A DNA stretch of 64,000 nucleotides, taken from positions 14,852,270 to 14,916,269 of the forward strand of contig OX637398.1 in assembly GCA_951799425.1 (NCBI GenBank), in the 5' to 3' direction. Shown piece by piece: positions 36,016 to 47,079 of this stretch (position 1 is its first letter; the number at the start of each line of letters is the position of its first letter). A program made the translations under genes and the position numbers. The notes beneath the pieces were generated by a model. That model ran no database searches, was not told where the DNA came from, and saw nothing but the letters and a program-made list of their open reading frames with translations. Source of the DNA: Ilex aquifolium. Its lineage: Eukaryota; Streptophyta; Magnoliopsida; Aquifoliales; Aquifoliaceae.

Positions 36016-36667
36016 TGATGATGCACAAAATTGTCTTTGGCAAGATCAACAGTCAAGTATATGAACAGGGGTAATTAATGAACAATTAACAATCAATCAA
36101 TGGCAATCAAGGAATTAAAACTATAAACAGAGAATCAACGCAGAGATTTATAGTGGTTCGGTCCGGGTGACCTACTCCACTCTCGGGAACAGCAGCGGTG
36201 GCCGGAGATCTTTATTGATGAGTAAAAGTTAATGGGAGAGTTTTACTCCGGGGTGTTACAATGCCTTTGGGAGAGAGAGAGAGAGAGAGAGCAATGTGTG
36301 TAGGGAGGTGTATTGTGTGTAGGGATCTCCAATGGTAGAGGTCTCCAGGTCCTTGGACATGTGTGTAGATCTCAAGATGCCTCTCCAAGTGGAGAGAGCT
36401 TACATTTTATAGATTCACTAAGGCGGAGAGTTGAGGCGGTCACCACTATTTTGGTAAGTATAGTTATGGTAGGATTCTACCACTTTGGTAGGTACAGTTA
36501 TAATAGGATTAGATCTCCGGTGCGTATCCCGATATTTTCTCCCTCGTGTCCCTATTCCGTCGGAGGAGTACTCTGAGCTGGGTTGGACTTGATTTGGAGT
36601 GACGGAGTCAAGAGGAGTGGTAAGAAGTAGGCGCCCAAGTGACCAGGTCCAAGCGATGAGGTCCAGG

Positions 36668-36941
36668 CAGTGTTTTAAAACTCAGCCCGGCCCGGCGGGT
36701 TGACCCGGTAAACCGGTGCCTAAGCCGGGTCGGGTCACTTATTAGATCGTTTATGTCCCAAAAACCGGTGTAAACCAGCTGAACCGGCTTAAAACCGGTG
36801 ACCCGCTGAACCCGGACGAATTTAAAAAAACCGGTTGGATCGTTTATTTCAGTATAAAATGTTGGTTTTGCCTTTTTGGGGCATTTTGCCCTAAAATCTA
36901 AATCGTTCCCAGCCCCCCCTTGCTCTGAGACTCAGACGTTC

Positions 36942-36974
<33 letters not shown>

Positions 36975-37927
36975 GACGTCTATAGATTTATCTCTATTGG
37001 AGCTGTGGCATGGCGATTCCAGCGGCGGTTGTTGTAGTCCCGTTGGGAGTTCTCTTTTTTTCTCTCAGGTCTCGTTGTCAATATCATTCAGGTAAATTCA
37101 GGGAATAATTAATAAGAATCGAATGCGATGTGCTTATTTTGTATTGCTTTGGTAAGATTGAGCTAATTTACTGGGACTTCGTTCGAATTGGAATTCTTTA
37201 AGCTAAAGGTTTTGGGGATTTTTGGGGAAGTTCTTTACAACCTTTTTAAGCATTATTTATGCTAATGGTGATCATTTTAATAGGCGATTTGCTTCGTACT
37301 TATACGGCCATTCTCAAAGAATACGTACAGAAGGATTAACAGAGTGGTGGCGGAGTTGTTTTGCATTAGAATAAAATTTTAATTCTTTTTTGGAACTATG
37401 CTGTGATCGGCTTCGTGGTTTAGGTCGACCAGATTGTTGGGCTAAAAAGAAAGCCGCCCTCAATTTCATTCATGTAATGCCAAGGGGTGATGGGTGGCGA
37501 GTTATCGATGGGTGGGGGTGGGGGTGGAAGTGGTGGAGTTTGTTTTATCCATGTGTTTGCTTGATCTAAGATCAAATTTTGTTGAATGTTTTATTTTCTT
37601 TTCTTTTTTTGATAGGTGCCATAGATATACACTTGCAATTTGGTCTTCAATAGTAGTATTTTTCTCTACTTAACTTTGCAAGTTGTATTGAAAATTGAAT
37701 ACATTGAAATTGAATACCTATTTGATGATTTTTATCTGCTTAACTTTATATGTTTAATGTTATTTTTATAATTATTGTGATTTTTTAGCCTATTTATTAT
37801 TATTTATAATTATTTTTTAATTTTTTATTATATTACCGGTTCGACCAGTGACTCAACGGTTGAACTAGTGACCCAGTGACCCGGTCCCTTCACCGGGTTG
37901 ATGTCCGGGCCGGGTTTTAAAACTATG
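36668..37927. mobile_element. Non-autonomous hAT carrying a captured LPAT2 fragment (Pack-TIR type)
   Basis: The element is flanked by perfect 8-bp copies of GGTCCAGG (36660-36667 and 37928-37935), the hAT hallmark. Ends are CAGTGTTTTAAAACTCAG and, reverse-complemented, CATAGTTTTAAAACCCGG. Sub-terminal DNA is rich in ACCGG and CCCGG words on both sides, like the hAT at 47783-49682. No transposase is visible. The interior holds the LPAT2 5' leader with a (CT)n run (about 36943-36974), exon 1, intron 1 and exon 2. Confidence 0.9.
37010..37470 (+). pseudogene. LPAT2: Captured 5' fragment of LPAT2 (1-acyl-glycerol-3-phosphate acyltransferase 2)
   Basis: Exon 1 (37010-37091) encodes MAIPAAVVVVPLGVLFF. 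One inserted base then shifts the frame; read past it, the remainder matches the LPAT2 SGL-VNxIQ segment. A GTAAATT donor follows. Exon 2 opens at 37284 after TTTTAATAG, in phase 0, with AICFVLIRPFSKNTYRRINR and VVAEL, then decays (about 37360 onward). Plant LPAT2 is an ER enzyme that acylates lysophosphatidic acid to phosphatidic acid. The fragment ends before the catalytic NHxxxxD box, so it cannot be an enzyme. Because the intron is retained, capture was at the DNA level. The parent gene is not in this window. Confidence 0.9.
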
Positions 37928-38190
37928 GGTCCAGGTGATGAGTCCAAGTGATGAGGTCCAAGTGATGAGTCCCTAGTGGGCGGCGCCCAAGTGATGACCC
38001 CTAGTGGCGGCGCCCAAGTGATGACCTCTTGTTGGCGCCCCTTGGTCCCCCTTGGTCATTTGACTTCCTTCTGGACTCCTTTAGGATGGGTTGACCCGAC
38101 TGAATGGGTCTTAGTGACTTGGGCTTCTAATATGTGGGCTTTTCTCGATTTATTTTATCGGGCTTGGCCCAGTCAAATTTGGGCTCGTCA

Positions 38191-38803
38191 AATATTATTA
38201 AAAATAATTTTACTGAGCATTTTTAGCTTTCAGAATTAAATAAAAAATTTCTTACTTAATATTGTAACCTATTTTTAAGAAGTACTTAATATATTAAGAT
38301 ATTCAAATTTTAGTTAACAAACAAGCTTAATTAATAAGTATATTTATTTAATTGCTGAATTTGAGTTAATAAATACACCCTTAGTCCACATTCGAATTTA
38401 TAGATCTTTAAGATTTTAGGCCTCAAAAAAAGTCCAATATAAATTTAAAACTAATCAAAAATAACTTGTGATAATTGGGAGTCAGTCTCTTTTAGGGAGC
38501 TTATAAGGGTTCTTTGGAAACTGATACACAAAATTGGACTTAATTGTCAAAAAGTACATAAAAAAAATATTTTGTAAAAAAATCTACTTAAGATATAGAA
38601 AGACTTGGATACCCTTTATTGTAAAACAAGTTTCCTAAAAATAATTTTGGAAAAAAAATCACATTTAATGATCTCCACAGTACCTGGTGTGTTTGTCTCT
38701 CACTCCCCTTCATCTTCGGAAGAGATGTTGCAACAACTGTTCATCTCTCTATTGCTCAAGATGTTTCAACCGTCATTGTTCGTCTGAAAACAAGGGTTTC
38801 AAA
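38191..38803. other. AT-rich intergenic DNA
   Basis: No gene or element with supported ends lies between the AATAT target copy and the hAT at 38804. Confidence 0.5.
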
Positions 38804-39529
38804 TAGAGTTGTTCAAATTTTCGATTACTCAATTTCCTACCCTACCCGACCCTATTGATCGGCTAACCGAAAAATTGGGTAGAAACGCGGAAGAATTTTT
38901 TGTCTGCCGATTAAATCAGGTATGAATGCGGAATACCCATCAAATTTTCGTATTCCTACCCTACCCTATCCGCATATAAATATTTATATATATAAAATAA
39001 AAACCCTAAGTCTATAACACCTCGTCGCCTCCTCATCTCACCTCTCTTGCCTCCTCATTTCGCCTCTCTCACCTCGTATTCAGTATTTCTGAGTATACGT
39101 TTGTGATCATAGTATATGATTTCTAATTTTTCTGTTTTGATGTGTTTCATATGGTTTAAATCTAAAATAGTTGTTATTGTATTTATGCAACAATTATGAT
39201 GGATTGAAGTTTATGTCTTGGGTTTTCTTGTGTTTTATTATAACTGTCATTGTAATTGTTTTAAGTTTTAGTATTATTGGTTTATTGTGTTGTTAAATTG
39301 GTGCAGATTACTTAATTGAATTGTTAAAATGATTCAAAAATTAATAATTATAAAACATATGCACCCGATTTCTTATCAAACTTCCTACCCGATTAATTTG
39401 GACGGAATTCAGGTAGGAATACTGTACTTGATTGAGTAGGGTAGGCCAAGAAAAATTTCTTCCGCAAAGTATTGGGTAAGAAGATAGAAGACCATATTTC
39501 CTATCCGTAGGGTAAGATGAACACCCCTA
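38804..39529. mobile_element. 726-bp non-autonomous hAT element
   Basis: The ends are TAGAGTTGTTCA and, reverse-complemented, TAGGGGTGTTCA. The 8-bp flanks GTTTCAAA and GTTTCAAT differ at one base. Sub-terminal regions carry CCTACCCTACCC-type words on both sides. No transposase. Confidence 0.75.
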
Positions 39530-40528
39530 GTTTCAATTCAAAAAAAAAAAACCAAATTCATGTAGATACTGATGATGCACAAATTGGTTTTTATGCACCA
39601 CAGTCAAGTAAAGTAATATAAAATGCAGTAAACAAGCAATCAATGACAAAAATGGCAAATAAGGAGTAAAACAGGGAGATTTATAGTGGTTCGGCCGTGA
39701 CCTACGTCCACTTTTAATGGCAACGGTGGCCTTTGGTGTTATATATTGCTGAATAATCGTCACCGGAGCTACAGAGCTTTTAGGGAAAGAGGAGCAGACC
39801 TTGTGGTATTGAGGTAGGAGATGAGGTATATTTGGGAGGCGTGCCCTAGATGGAGAGGGCTTTACATTTTATAGAGCTAGGGTTTTGAGGTGAGGTGGTG
39901 ACGTGAGGGAGGGGTTTCCTAATTAGGTAGGGTTTCTCCGTGCGCCGCATCCTTCTCCTTTGCATTCCAACTCCTTTGGAGGAGGGCCCCCGATGGTTTG
40001 GACTCTGGATTTAGCCTTGGTGGGTCTTTGCACTTTGGGCTTCATTGGGCCTGCTGGGTCTTCATGAGTTTGGGTCTCTGATTATAATTGGGCTTCAACA
40101 TGGATTTGGGCCTGGCCCATCATTTGCCCCCCAATGCCCTGTGTCCAATGGAACTTGGAGAGGAGGGCATTCGGTTGAATTTTGAATTTTCGGCTGACCA
40201 GCATAACTGGAAGAACTTCGGGAGGTCAAAACAGCTGTTTCTGAGCCTTTTTTGGACTTTTTATAGCATCAGTCTTTGCCAAAGGCAATGTGTTTTGTAG
40301 GGCTCGTCGAGAGCTTCGATTTGATATATTATAAGCCTATTTGGAGCACCTTGGGCTGCCTTGGGCGAGCCTGAGGGGGTCTGGGCGCCACCTCTCGCTC
40401 CTGAGGGGGTCTGGGCGCCCACTTTCGCTCCTGAGGGGGTCAGGACGCCACCTTTCGCTCCTGAGGGGGTCAGGAGCGAGTCTGGTTCAGGCGTGCAGGA
40501 GGGTCCAGGCCTGCAAGGGGTCCAGGCA

Positions 40529-40902
40529 TGCAAGGTTTAGGAGTGCAAAGCTCAGCCGTGCAAGGTTCAGGAGCGCAAGGTTCAGGAGCGCAAGGTTCAG
40601 GAGTGCAAGGTTTAGCCGTGCAAGGTTCAGGAGCGCAAGGTTCAGGAGTGCAAGGTTCAGGAGCGCAAGGTTCAGGAGCGCAAGGTTCAGGAGTGCAAGG
40701 TTCAGGAGCGCAAGGTTCAGGAGCGCAAGGTTCAGGAGTGCAAAGCTCAGCCGTGCAAGGTTCAGGAGCGCAAGGTTCAGGAGTGCAAAGCTCAGGAGCG
40801 CAAGGTTCAGGAGTGCAAGGTTCAGGAGCGCAAGGTTCAGGAGTGCAAAGCTCAGCCGTGCAAGGTTCAGGAGTGCAAGGTTCAGGAGCGCAAGGTTCAG
40901 GC
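40529..40902. repeat. 15-bp minisatellite, about 25 copies
   Basis: The unit is CAAGGTTCAGGAGCG, with GAGTG and AGCTCAGCCGTG variants, near position 3' internal of element 3. Because the unit is a multiple of three and carries no stop, all frames stay open. They give pentapeptide repeats (GAQGS and ARFRS on plus, PEPCA on minus). I treat these as a by-product rather than genes. Confidence 0.95.
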
Positions 40903-41499
40903 GCTGTTTTCCGTGTTGTGGGCGACCTGGGCACCACTGCTTCTTGCGCTGTGGGCGAGCCAGTACCGGGCTCTACTGCCGCCTATTCCGCGGGTGTTCA
41001 GAATGTTCTTGCTGCCAATAATGCTTATGGGTTTGCCCCTTTTAGCGACCAAAGGGGGTCAGGCAACTCCCCACTTGCTGGGTTTTCTTCGTTAGGTGAT
41101 CAGAGGGGATCAGGCACACTTCAGGTGCTGGGCTTTCTCCGTTAGGCGATCAAAGGGGGTTAGGTACCACTCCAGGTGCTGGGCTTTCTCCGTTAGGCGA
41201 TCAAAGGGTGCCAGCTTGGGGCTGCCTTGGGAGCTTTGGCAAGCATGAGGCCTTTTGGGGAGCTTGGGCGAGCCTGGGACTTGGCGAGCTCCCTTGGGCA
41301 AGCTCCACTGAAGTAGGTGGCATTTTGGCGAGGGAGCCTCCGTAGAAGGGCGTGCAAAGGCTGATCTGGGTGACCAAGGCGGCCAGGCAACTAGGTACGC
41401 TGATCTAATGAAGTCCCTCGGGTTGCAGATGACCTAAGTTTGAAGATCCTGCCTAGAGACGGCAAAAATAATGTTATTCCAAACATTAAAATATTTAAC

Positions 41500-41890
41500 A
41501 TGATTACCTGGAGAGAGAGGCAGGCTGCTTGCGCGAGAGCAAATGCAGAGTTTGAGGACTGCTCGTGAGAGAGTTACACCTTTTGAGACCTAGCTTTTGG
41601 CGACCCATGAGAGAGTCTTTAAGCTGGAGGTATGGGCTGCCTGCTTGAGAGCAGTGTAGAGGTAGGTGGGCTGCCTGCTTGAGAGCAGTGCAGAGGTAGG
41701 TGGGCTGCCTACTTGAGAGCAGTGCAGAGGTAGGTGGGCTGCCTGCTTGAGAGCAGAGATAGGCTGCTTGCTTAAGAGCAGAGCAGAGATATGCCAGGCT
41801 TTTTTGGCGACTCGCGAGAGAGCCGCTAAGCTGGAGATAAGCTGCCTGTTTGAGAACAGTGCAGAGGCAGGTCAAGCTTTTGGCGATCCG
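41500..41890 (+). repeat. Antisense coiled-coil tandem repeats of element 3
   Basis: Units built on GGGCTGCCTGCTTGAGAGCA and GTGCAGAGGTAGGT recur at about 41633-41790. Read on plus (antisense to the element) they include FLATRERAAKLEISCLFENS, related to the repeats of elements 1 and 2. No start or stable product can be argued. Confidence 0.65.
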
Positions 41891-43029
41891 CGAGATGATT
41901 CACCTCGCCTAGACCTGTTGATTTCATCAGCATTCATATATTTTTGGGCTTTTGCCAATAGTTCTGGCATGCTCTTTGATGGGCGTTTCATCACGGAGAA
42001 AAGGAAGCTCGATGATCGGAGGCCTCCCAGGAAGGCGGTCATGCTGACTTTTTCATCGGGCTCTTCGACCTGAAGGACCCCCTCGTTAAAATGAGTGAGG
42101 TAGCTTCTCAGGCTCTCATCTTGGTCCTGCTTGATGCTGAGCAGATGGGTGACAGACTTCTGCTGGCGGCGTCCACCAATGAACTGTGTCACAAAGGATC
42201 TGCTCAGTTCGGCGAAGGAGCCTATGGAGGCCGAGGTGAGTTTGGCGAACCATTGTCACGCTGATCCCTTCAAGGTGGTTGGGAACGCCCTGCACATGAT
42301 TTCGTCAGGGACGTTGTGCAGCTGCATCAGAGTTTTATAGGTGTCAAGGTGGTCTAGTGGATCATTTGTTCCGTCAAAGGTTTCCACGGATGGCATTTTG
42401 AACTTCTGAGGAAAGGGGTAGTTCGCCACGTCTGGCTTGAAAGGTGTGTCTGTTCGCCTTACGAGGTAGTCCACTGTCTCGGGTCCCTGCGCCTTCATGG
42501 CGTTGAAGATGTCACCCAATTGATTTTGTACCTCCTTAATTTTCTCATCCCAATGGTTGGGAGCTCCTCTGGAATGATCATGGAAGTGACTCTCATGCTC
42601 CACGCTTTGGTTTTCGCCCTCGTCCTCTTGGGGAGGAGGGTCCTCACCATGGGAAGCAGGAGGAGGGGGTGGAGGTCCTTCATGATGAGCCTCTAGAGCC
42701 TCCCTGTGTAGGGCGCTCAGGGGGACTCCAAAGGGGACGACCAGCCCTACGGGGGCGCCTAGATGTGGAGCAGCAAGGCGTGGAGCTCCTTGACCCCAAG
42801 GACGTGGGGCTCCTCCAAGCTGTGCTCCGCCGAGTTGTGCTCCTCCTCGTCCGGCGAGCATAAGTTGTAGCATCTGCTGGTTTTGGGCCACCAGCTGCTG
42901 TATGGTCTCCAACATTTGTTGAGGATTTGGAGCTGGAGCATTCGGCACATGGTTGGCAGGCGGAGGAACCTCCTCCTCTCGTGGAGGATTGTCTTCACGC
43001 TGGTTCATGGATCTGGTAGTAATCGCCAT
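41872..43029 (-). pseudogene. Gag of element 3, intact except for one TGA
   Basis: One frame runs from ATG (43029) to a stop at 41872, 384 residues if the internal TGA at 42258-42256 were read through. The N-terminus is MAITTRSMNQREDNPPREEE, followed by a Pro/Gln-rich linker and the gag domain (FDGTNDPLDHLDTYKTLMQL). The TGA stands in place of Arg in GSAR(P/Q)WF; CGA to TGA explains it. The rest stays open (FVTQFIGGRRQQKS, MTAFLGGLRSSSFLFSVMKR) and ends SSRGSPKA in the repeat region, lacking the Cys/His part seen in element 1. Confidence 0.88.
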
Positions 43030-43649
43030 TGTTTCAGTAAAAATGGATTGTGTTTAGGAATGAGAATTCTGTCGATTCCCACAGGCGGCGCCAAACTGAT
43101 GATGCACAAATTGGTTTTTATGCACCACAGTCAAGTAAAGTAATATAAAATGCAGTAAACAAGCAATCAATGACAAAAATGGCAAATAAGGAGTAAAACA
43201 GGGAGATTTATAGTGGTTCGGCCGTGGCCTACGTCCACTTTTAATGGCAACGGTGGCCTTTGGTGTTATATATTGATGAATAATCGTCACCGGAGCTACA
43301 GAGCTTTTAGGGAAAGAGGAGCAGACCTTGTGGTATTGAGGTAGGAGATGAGGTATATTTGGGAGGCGTGCCCTAGATGGAGAGGGCTTTACATTTTATA
43401 GAGCTAGGGTTTTGAGGTGAGGTGGTGACGTGAGGGAGGGGTTTCCTAATTAGGTAGGGTTTCTCCGTGCGCCGCATCCTTCTCCTTTGCATTCCAACTC
43501 CTTTGGAGGAGGGCCCCCGATGGTTTGGACTCTGGATTTAGCCTTGGTGGGTCTTTGCACTTTGGGCTTCATTGGGCCTGCTGGGTCTTCATGAGTTTGG
43601 GTCACTGATTATAATTGGGCTTCAACATGGATTTGGGCCTGGCCCATCA

Positions 43650-45056
43650 GATACGTTTCATCTTTCTCTTCAAACAACATTTTTTTTCCTGTTCTTGCCA
43701 GTTACGATACACTGATCACCGGTCTTCTAGGTCTGCAAATATTACTGAGCTACGAGTTTAGTTGGTGCATGAAACTACATTGTGTCGTTGTATTAATACC
43801 ATTTTGATTTTACCTAAAGACCAAAAAACATTTAATCTCAAAACCCTAGTTTGCATTGTGTTTTTTAGTTTTTTAGGTGGTAGGTATAGCCTTTTTTTTT
43901 ATGGGTTTTTGGTACTTAAAACCCCTAAAAATAGGGTTGATACACTGTGTTTGTACACTCTTACATTTTCGTTTAGAAACTGAAACAGTGTAATTGTTTA
44001 AGCTTAATGAAAATTGTTCACTGTATTTTTTTTATTTGTTTAGTGTTATATTTTTTCCTGCCTCATTAATGATTCTCAGTTAGTTGTACATGAGGTTCAA
44101 TGTATTCTCGTGCATTGTATTGTCACACTTTAATAGTTGGGGTTTTTTGTAATTTTTTGTTTTGGTAATTCATATGAACTTTGGAGTTATCCGTCAAACA
44201 TACCCAAAGTTTTTGAGTTGACTTATTTCTAAATAAATTTTCAAAAATGGACCGACCCCGAATTTTTCAAATAAATTTGAGTAGTTCAAGCTCATGAACC
44301 AAGCCCATAATATTAAAAATACATCAAAACAAACCTTTTAGGAAAAAAGACAATTAAAACACACCATTCATGTCAACCATTCATTCATTCTCTCTCTCTC
44401 ACGTACAATAAACTAACACTCACTCACTCTTTATTGAACACAAATCTCTTTTTTTTTTTTATTCATGTTACAAAAAAATACCAAAATATTTTTAAACAAT
44501 CATGGTCTATGATAAGAAACAAATGCGAAGGAAAGCAAATAAATCGTTTACTTTCAAAAACAGATTAATGATTCGAAGTAATAATTGAAGTCCACAAAGC
44601 TTTTAATGAAATCATCTCTAGAAAGCAAGCAAAATGCTTTATACATTTGTTGTCTAACTTCGAAGGGAATTTGTGAAGAAGGTAGGAAGGACCTTCCTAT
44701 AAGCCAAAATAGCACGGCAAAGACTTCGTTGGGTGTCTTTGATAGATCTCTATTATGAGAATATTAAAATCATGAGAGAGAGAGAGACGTGTACATCAAA
44801 AACCAGACTGGCTTAAAAACAATTAGAGGCAGATACGCTTCATTTCATCTTTCGAGAATTGACTAATCAACTTTTGGATAGTGCCCGTAGAAATGCTCTC
44901 AAAGTTCAATCTCCTTGTCTGTGCCTTTTAACTCCCTAATCATGATTCTATCCCTTTTAAGGGCTATCCTTGTTATGTTTTAATTTAAATTATGGTGACT
45001 AACTGTTAAACTCGAAAGAGTAATTAATACAAATTTAAATATCCTATAATAATAAT
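43650..45056. other. AT-rich intergenic DNA
   Basis: No gene, RNA or bounded element supported. A (GA)n run lies at about 44774-44786. Confidence 0.45.
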
Positions 45057-45638
45057 TGATGAACCCAAAATCAATTGGACCAAGCCCAATAAATCAATCA
45101 AGTCCAAGTCAGCTAAAAAGGTAATTCAAGCCCACTTTATCGATCCGACCCAGTCCAAGATCCAAGGAACCCGGAAAGATAAGATCACGTGGGAGAGATA
45201 CTATTCATGAAGACCAATCATACCTTAATTGTACTTACCAAAGAAGTAATGTACCTCTTACTCACGTCGTCGCCTCACCTCACCGCCTCACCAAACCTAT
45301 ATATTATTAACTCTCTTCACATTGAGGGACACATCTAGACACCTAGACATCTTGAGACCTCTCAACTCATCCCTCTACACACCAAGTTTCTCTCTCCTAA
45401 CCATTGTAATTCTCCCGGAGTATACTCTCTCAGTTACTTTATTCATCAATAAAGATTTCTGACTACCTCTGCCGTTTCTCGAAAGTGGAGTAGGTCACTC
45501 GGGCCGAACCACTATATATATTTGTGTTGACTCATTATTTACTGTTTTGTCATTGATTGCTTTACTTATTATTCATTAATTGCATCTCTTCATATACTCG
45601 ACTGTTGATCTTGTACGAGACAGTTTTGTGCATCATCA
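45057..45638 (+). mobile_element. Solo LTR of the element 1 family
   Basis: The 582-bp LTR runs TGATGAACCC...GCATCATCA with perfect ATAAT flanks (45052-45056 and 45639-45643). It aligns with the element 1 LTRs through TACCTTAATTGTACTTACCA, GTAATTCTCCCGGAG and GGAGTAGGTCACTCGG. It presumably formed by recombination between LTRs. Confidence 0.92.
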
Positions 45639-45705
45639 ATAATAATGCAATATTACTTGCAACACAAAGAAATATTTGAATGAGTTATACAACACCAAGG
45701 ACATG

Positions 45706-47079
45706 TTTGTTTAAAGGATAATGGTGTAATAAAGAGATGAGATTAGGAAAAATAGTACGTGGGGCTCAATAATACCTTATTTGTTTGTCTTTTTTTGTGT
45801 GGTACTATTTTTGATCTGATAGCTATAATTCACCAAAACCCATGTACATGGGCTTTTATAATACCATATAGGAGAGTGGTATTATTTTTTGAGTTTTGAC
45901 CACCAACGATATTAAGGAGATTAATAACTGAATTACCCTTTGACCTTTAATGTTGTGTGGGATTTGGCCACCAATGGTTTTTTGTTTTTTAATTTTATTA
46001 ATTTTTTAAAAAAAATTCTGATTTTAAATTTTTTTTTATTGTATTATGTTTAAGCATACGGTGTCACCGATTTTTTTAATTTATTAATTTATTTTTTAAA
46101 AATTTCTAATTTTGAATTTTTTTTTCATGTATTATGTTTAAGTGTATAGTGTCACTAATTTTTTTTTTTTTTTTTAAGAAAAAATATTTTAAATTTTTTC
46201 CTTATATTATGTTTAAGTATACGGTGTCATTGATTTTTTTTTTCTACAATTTTTTTTTACAAATTTTTTCTATACATACAGTTGGAACATCCATAGATAC
46301 CTGTTAATTTTTTTGTACGGTGTCACTAATTCATAGCGTCAGATTTTTACATTATCCGGAATTTTTTGGGTATGGATTGTCATACCATATATTATACCAA
46401 CAGGGGCAGCTCAAGTCAATTTGAGGTCTAAAACGGAAACATTAAATTAAGGCCTTTTATTTTTAGTATTATTTTTTAAAAAAATTAATTTATTTTTAAT
46501 TTTTTATGTGAGAGAGAGACAAAATAAAGATGTATTAATATTGTCGAGAAAAAGATTTCAACTTTTGTTTTTGTTTTTTACCACAGAGAGGGAGATAGAG
46601 TGTTTAATTTCAAATTTTTTTTTTGTTTTTTTACCGGAGAGAGAGAGAGAGAGAGAAAGTGAATGGGAGTAAACATGAGTTGACTTTTGAGTAATTTTTT
46701 TTATTTTTTTAATTTCTAAGTTTTTAATGTTATGAATTGGATTATAGGCCCAAATTATTGCAATAAAAATTTGATTGGATTTAATTTTTTGGGGTTTTTT
46801 TGTAGGGCTTAAAATTTAATGGATTAATTTTTTTTTTTTGTGGACTAGTGATGTACATAAAATTATGGAGTCTTCTAAAAATTTGGAACTTACAACCCAC
46901 TTTTTTTTTTTTTTCCATACTGTTGGGCCGGCCCTGTATACCAAACATTATGTAAAAGTATTACACATGGAATGGATGATGATAAGGGTAAAATTGTATA
47001 TTTGTTATACAAGATGTGATAGAATAAATAATTATTTATGAGACTCACCATAGTACATATTGAACTAACAAACATGAGA
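45706..47079. mobile_element. Possible TIR element with internal tandem repeats, interrupted by a hAT
   Basis: GACATGTTTGTTTAAAGG near the left and, reverse-complemented, CTCATGTTTGTTAGTTC near the right look like weak inverted ends. Inside, a unit with TATTATGTTTAAGTATACGG and TGTCAC recurs at about 46042, 46130 and 46205. Borders and target site are not certain. Confidence 0.3.
46401..46936. mobile_element. 536-bp non-autonomous hAT
   Basis: The ends are CAGGGGCAGC and, reverse-complemented, CAGGGCCGGC. The flanks are perfect 8-bp copies of TATACCAA (46393-46400 and 46937-46944). The interior is T-rich and non-coding. Confidence 0.85.

Larger units (their letters stand above)
36016..38190 (-). 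mobile_element. Solo LTR of the element 1 family, containing a nested hAT
   Basis: The ends are TGATGATGC and GCTCGTCA, with perfect 5-bp flanks AATAT (36011-36015 and 38191-38195). The minus strand reads like the element 1 LTR. The shared block around 36150-36210 has GTGGTTCGGTCCGGGTGACC and CCACTCTCGGGAACAGC. Removing the nested hAT leaves about 0.91 kb. It also contains (GA)n at about 36271-36290 and several AAGTGATGAGTCC repeats near 37930-38020. Confidence 0.85.
39570..43649 (-). mobile_element. Gag-only LTR retrotransposon 3 (TR-GAG type), young
   Basis: Two 553-bp LTRs (39570-40122 and 43097-43649) differ at only three positions by my comparison (about 0.5%). The 5-bp flanks are perfect: GATAC at 39565-39569 and 43650-43654. 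Read on the minus strand, TTTGGCGCCGCCTGTGGG follows the 5' LTR at 43097, and TTGGGGGGCAAA precedes the 3' LTR. The interior holds gag with a single stop, an antisense coiled-coil repeat region (about 41500-41890) and a 15-bp minisatellite (40529-40902). No pol is present, so a helper element must have moved it recently. Confidence 0.92.

Noticed and set aside
40341..41145. Plus-strand frames of 205 and 226 codons, and a 155-codon minus frame
   Set aside because: They exist because a 15-bp unit without stops stays open in every frame. Sequence outside the array shows no conserved domain.
39570..43649. An endogenous pararetrovirus
   Set aside because: Perfect LTRs, a 5-bp target duplication and a gypsy-type gag identify an LTR retrotransposon. 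No movement protein or reverse transcriptase is present.
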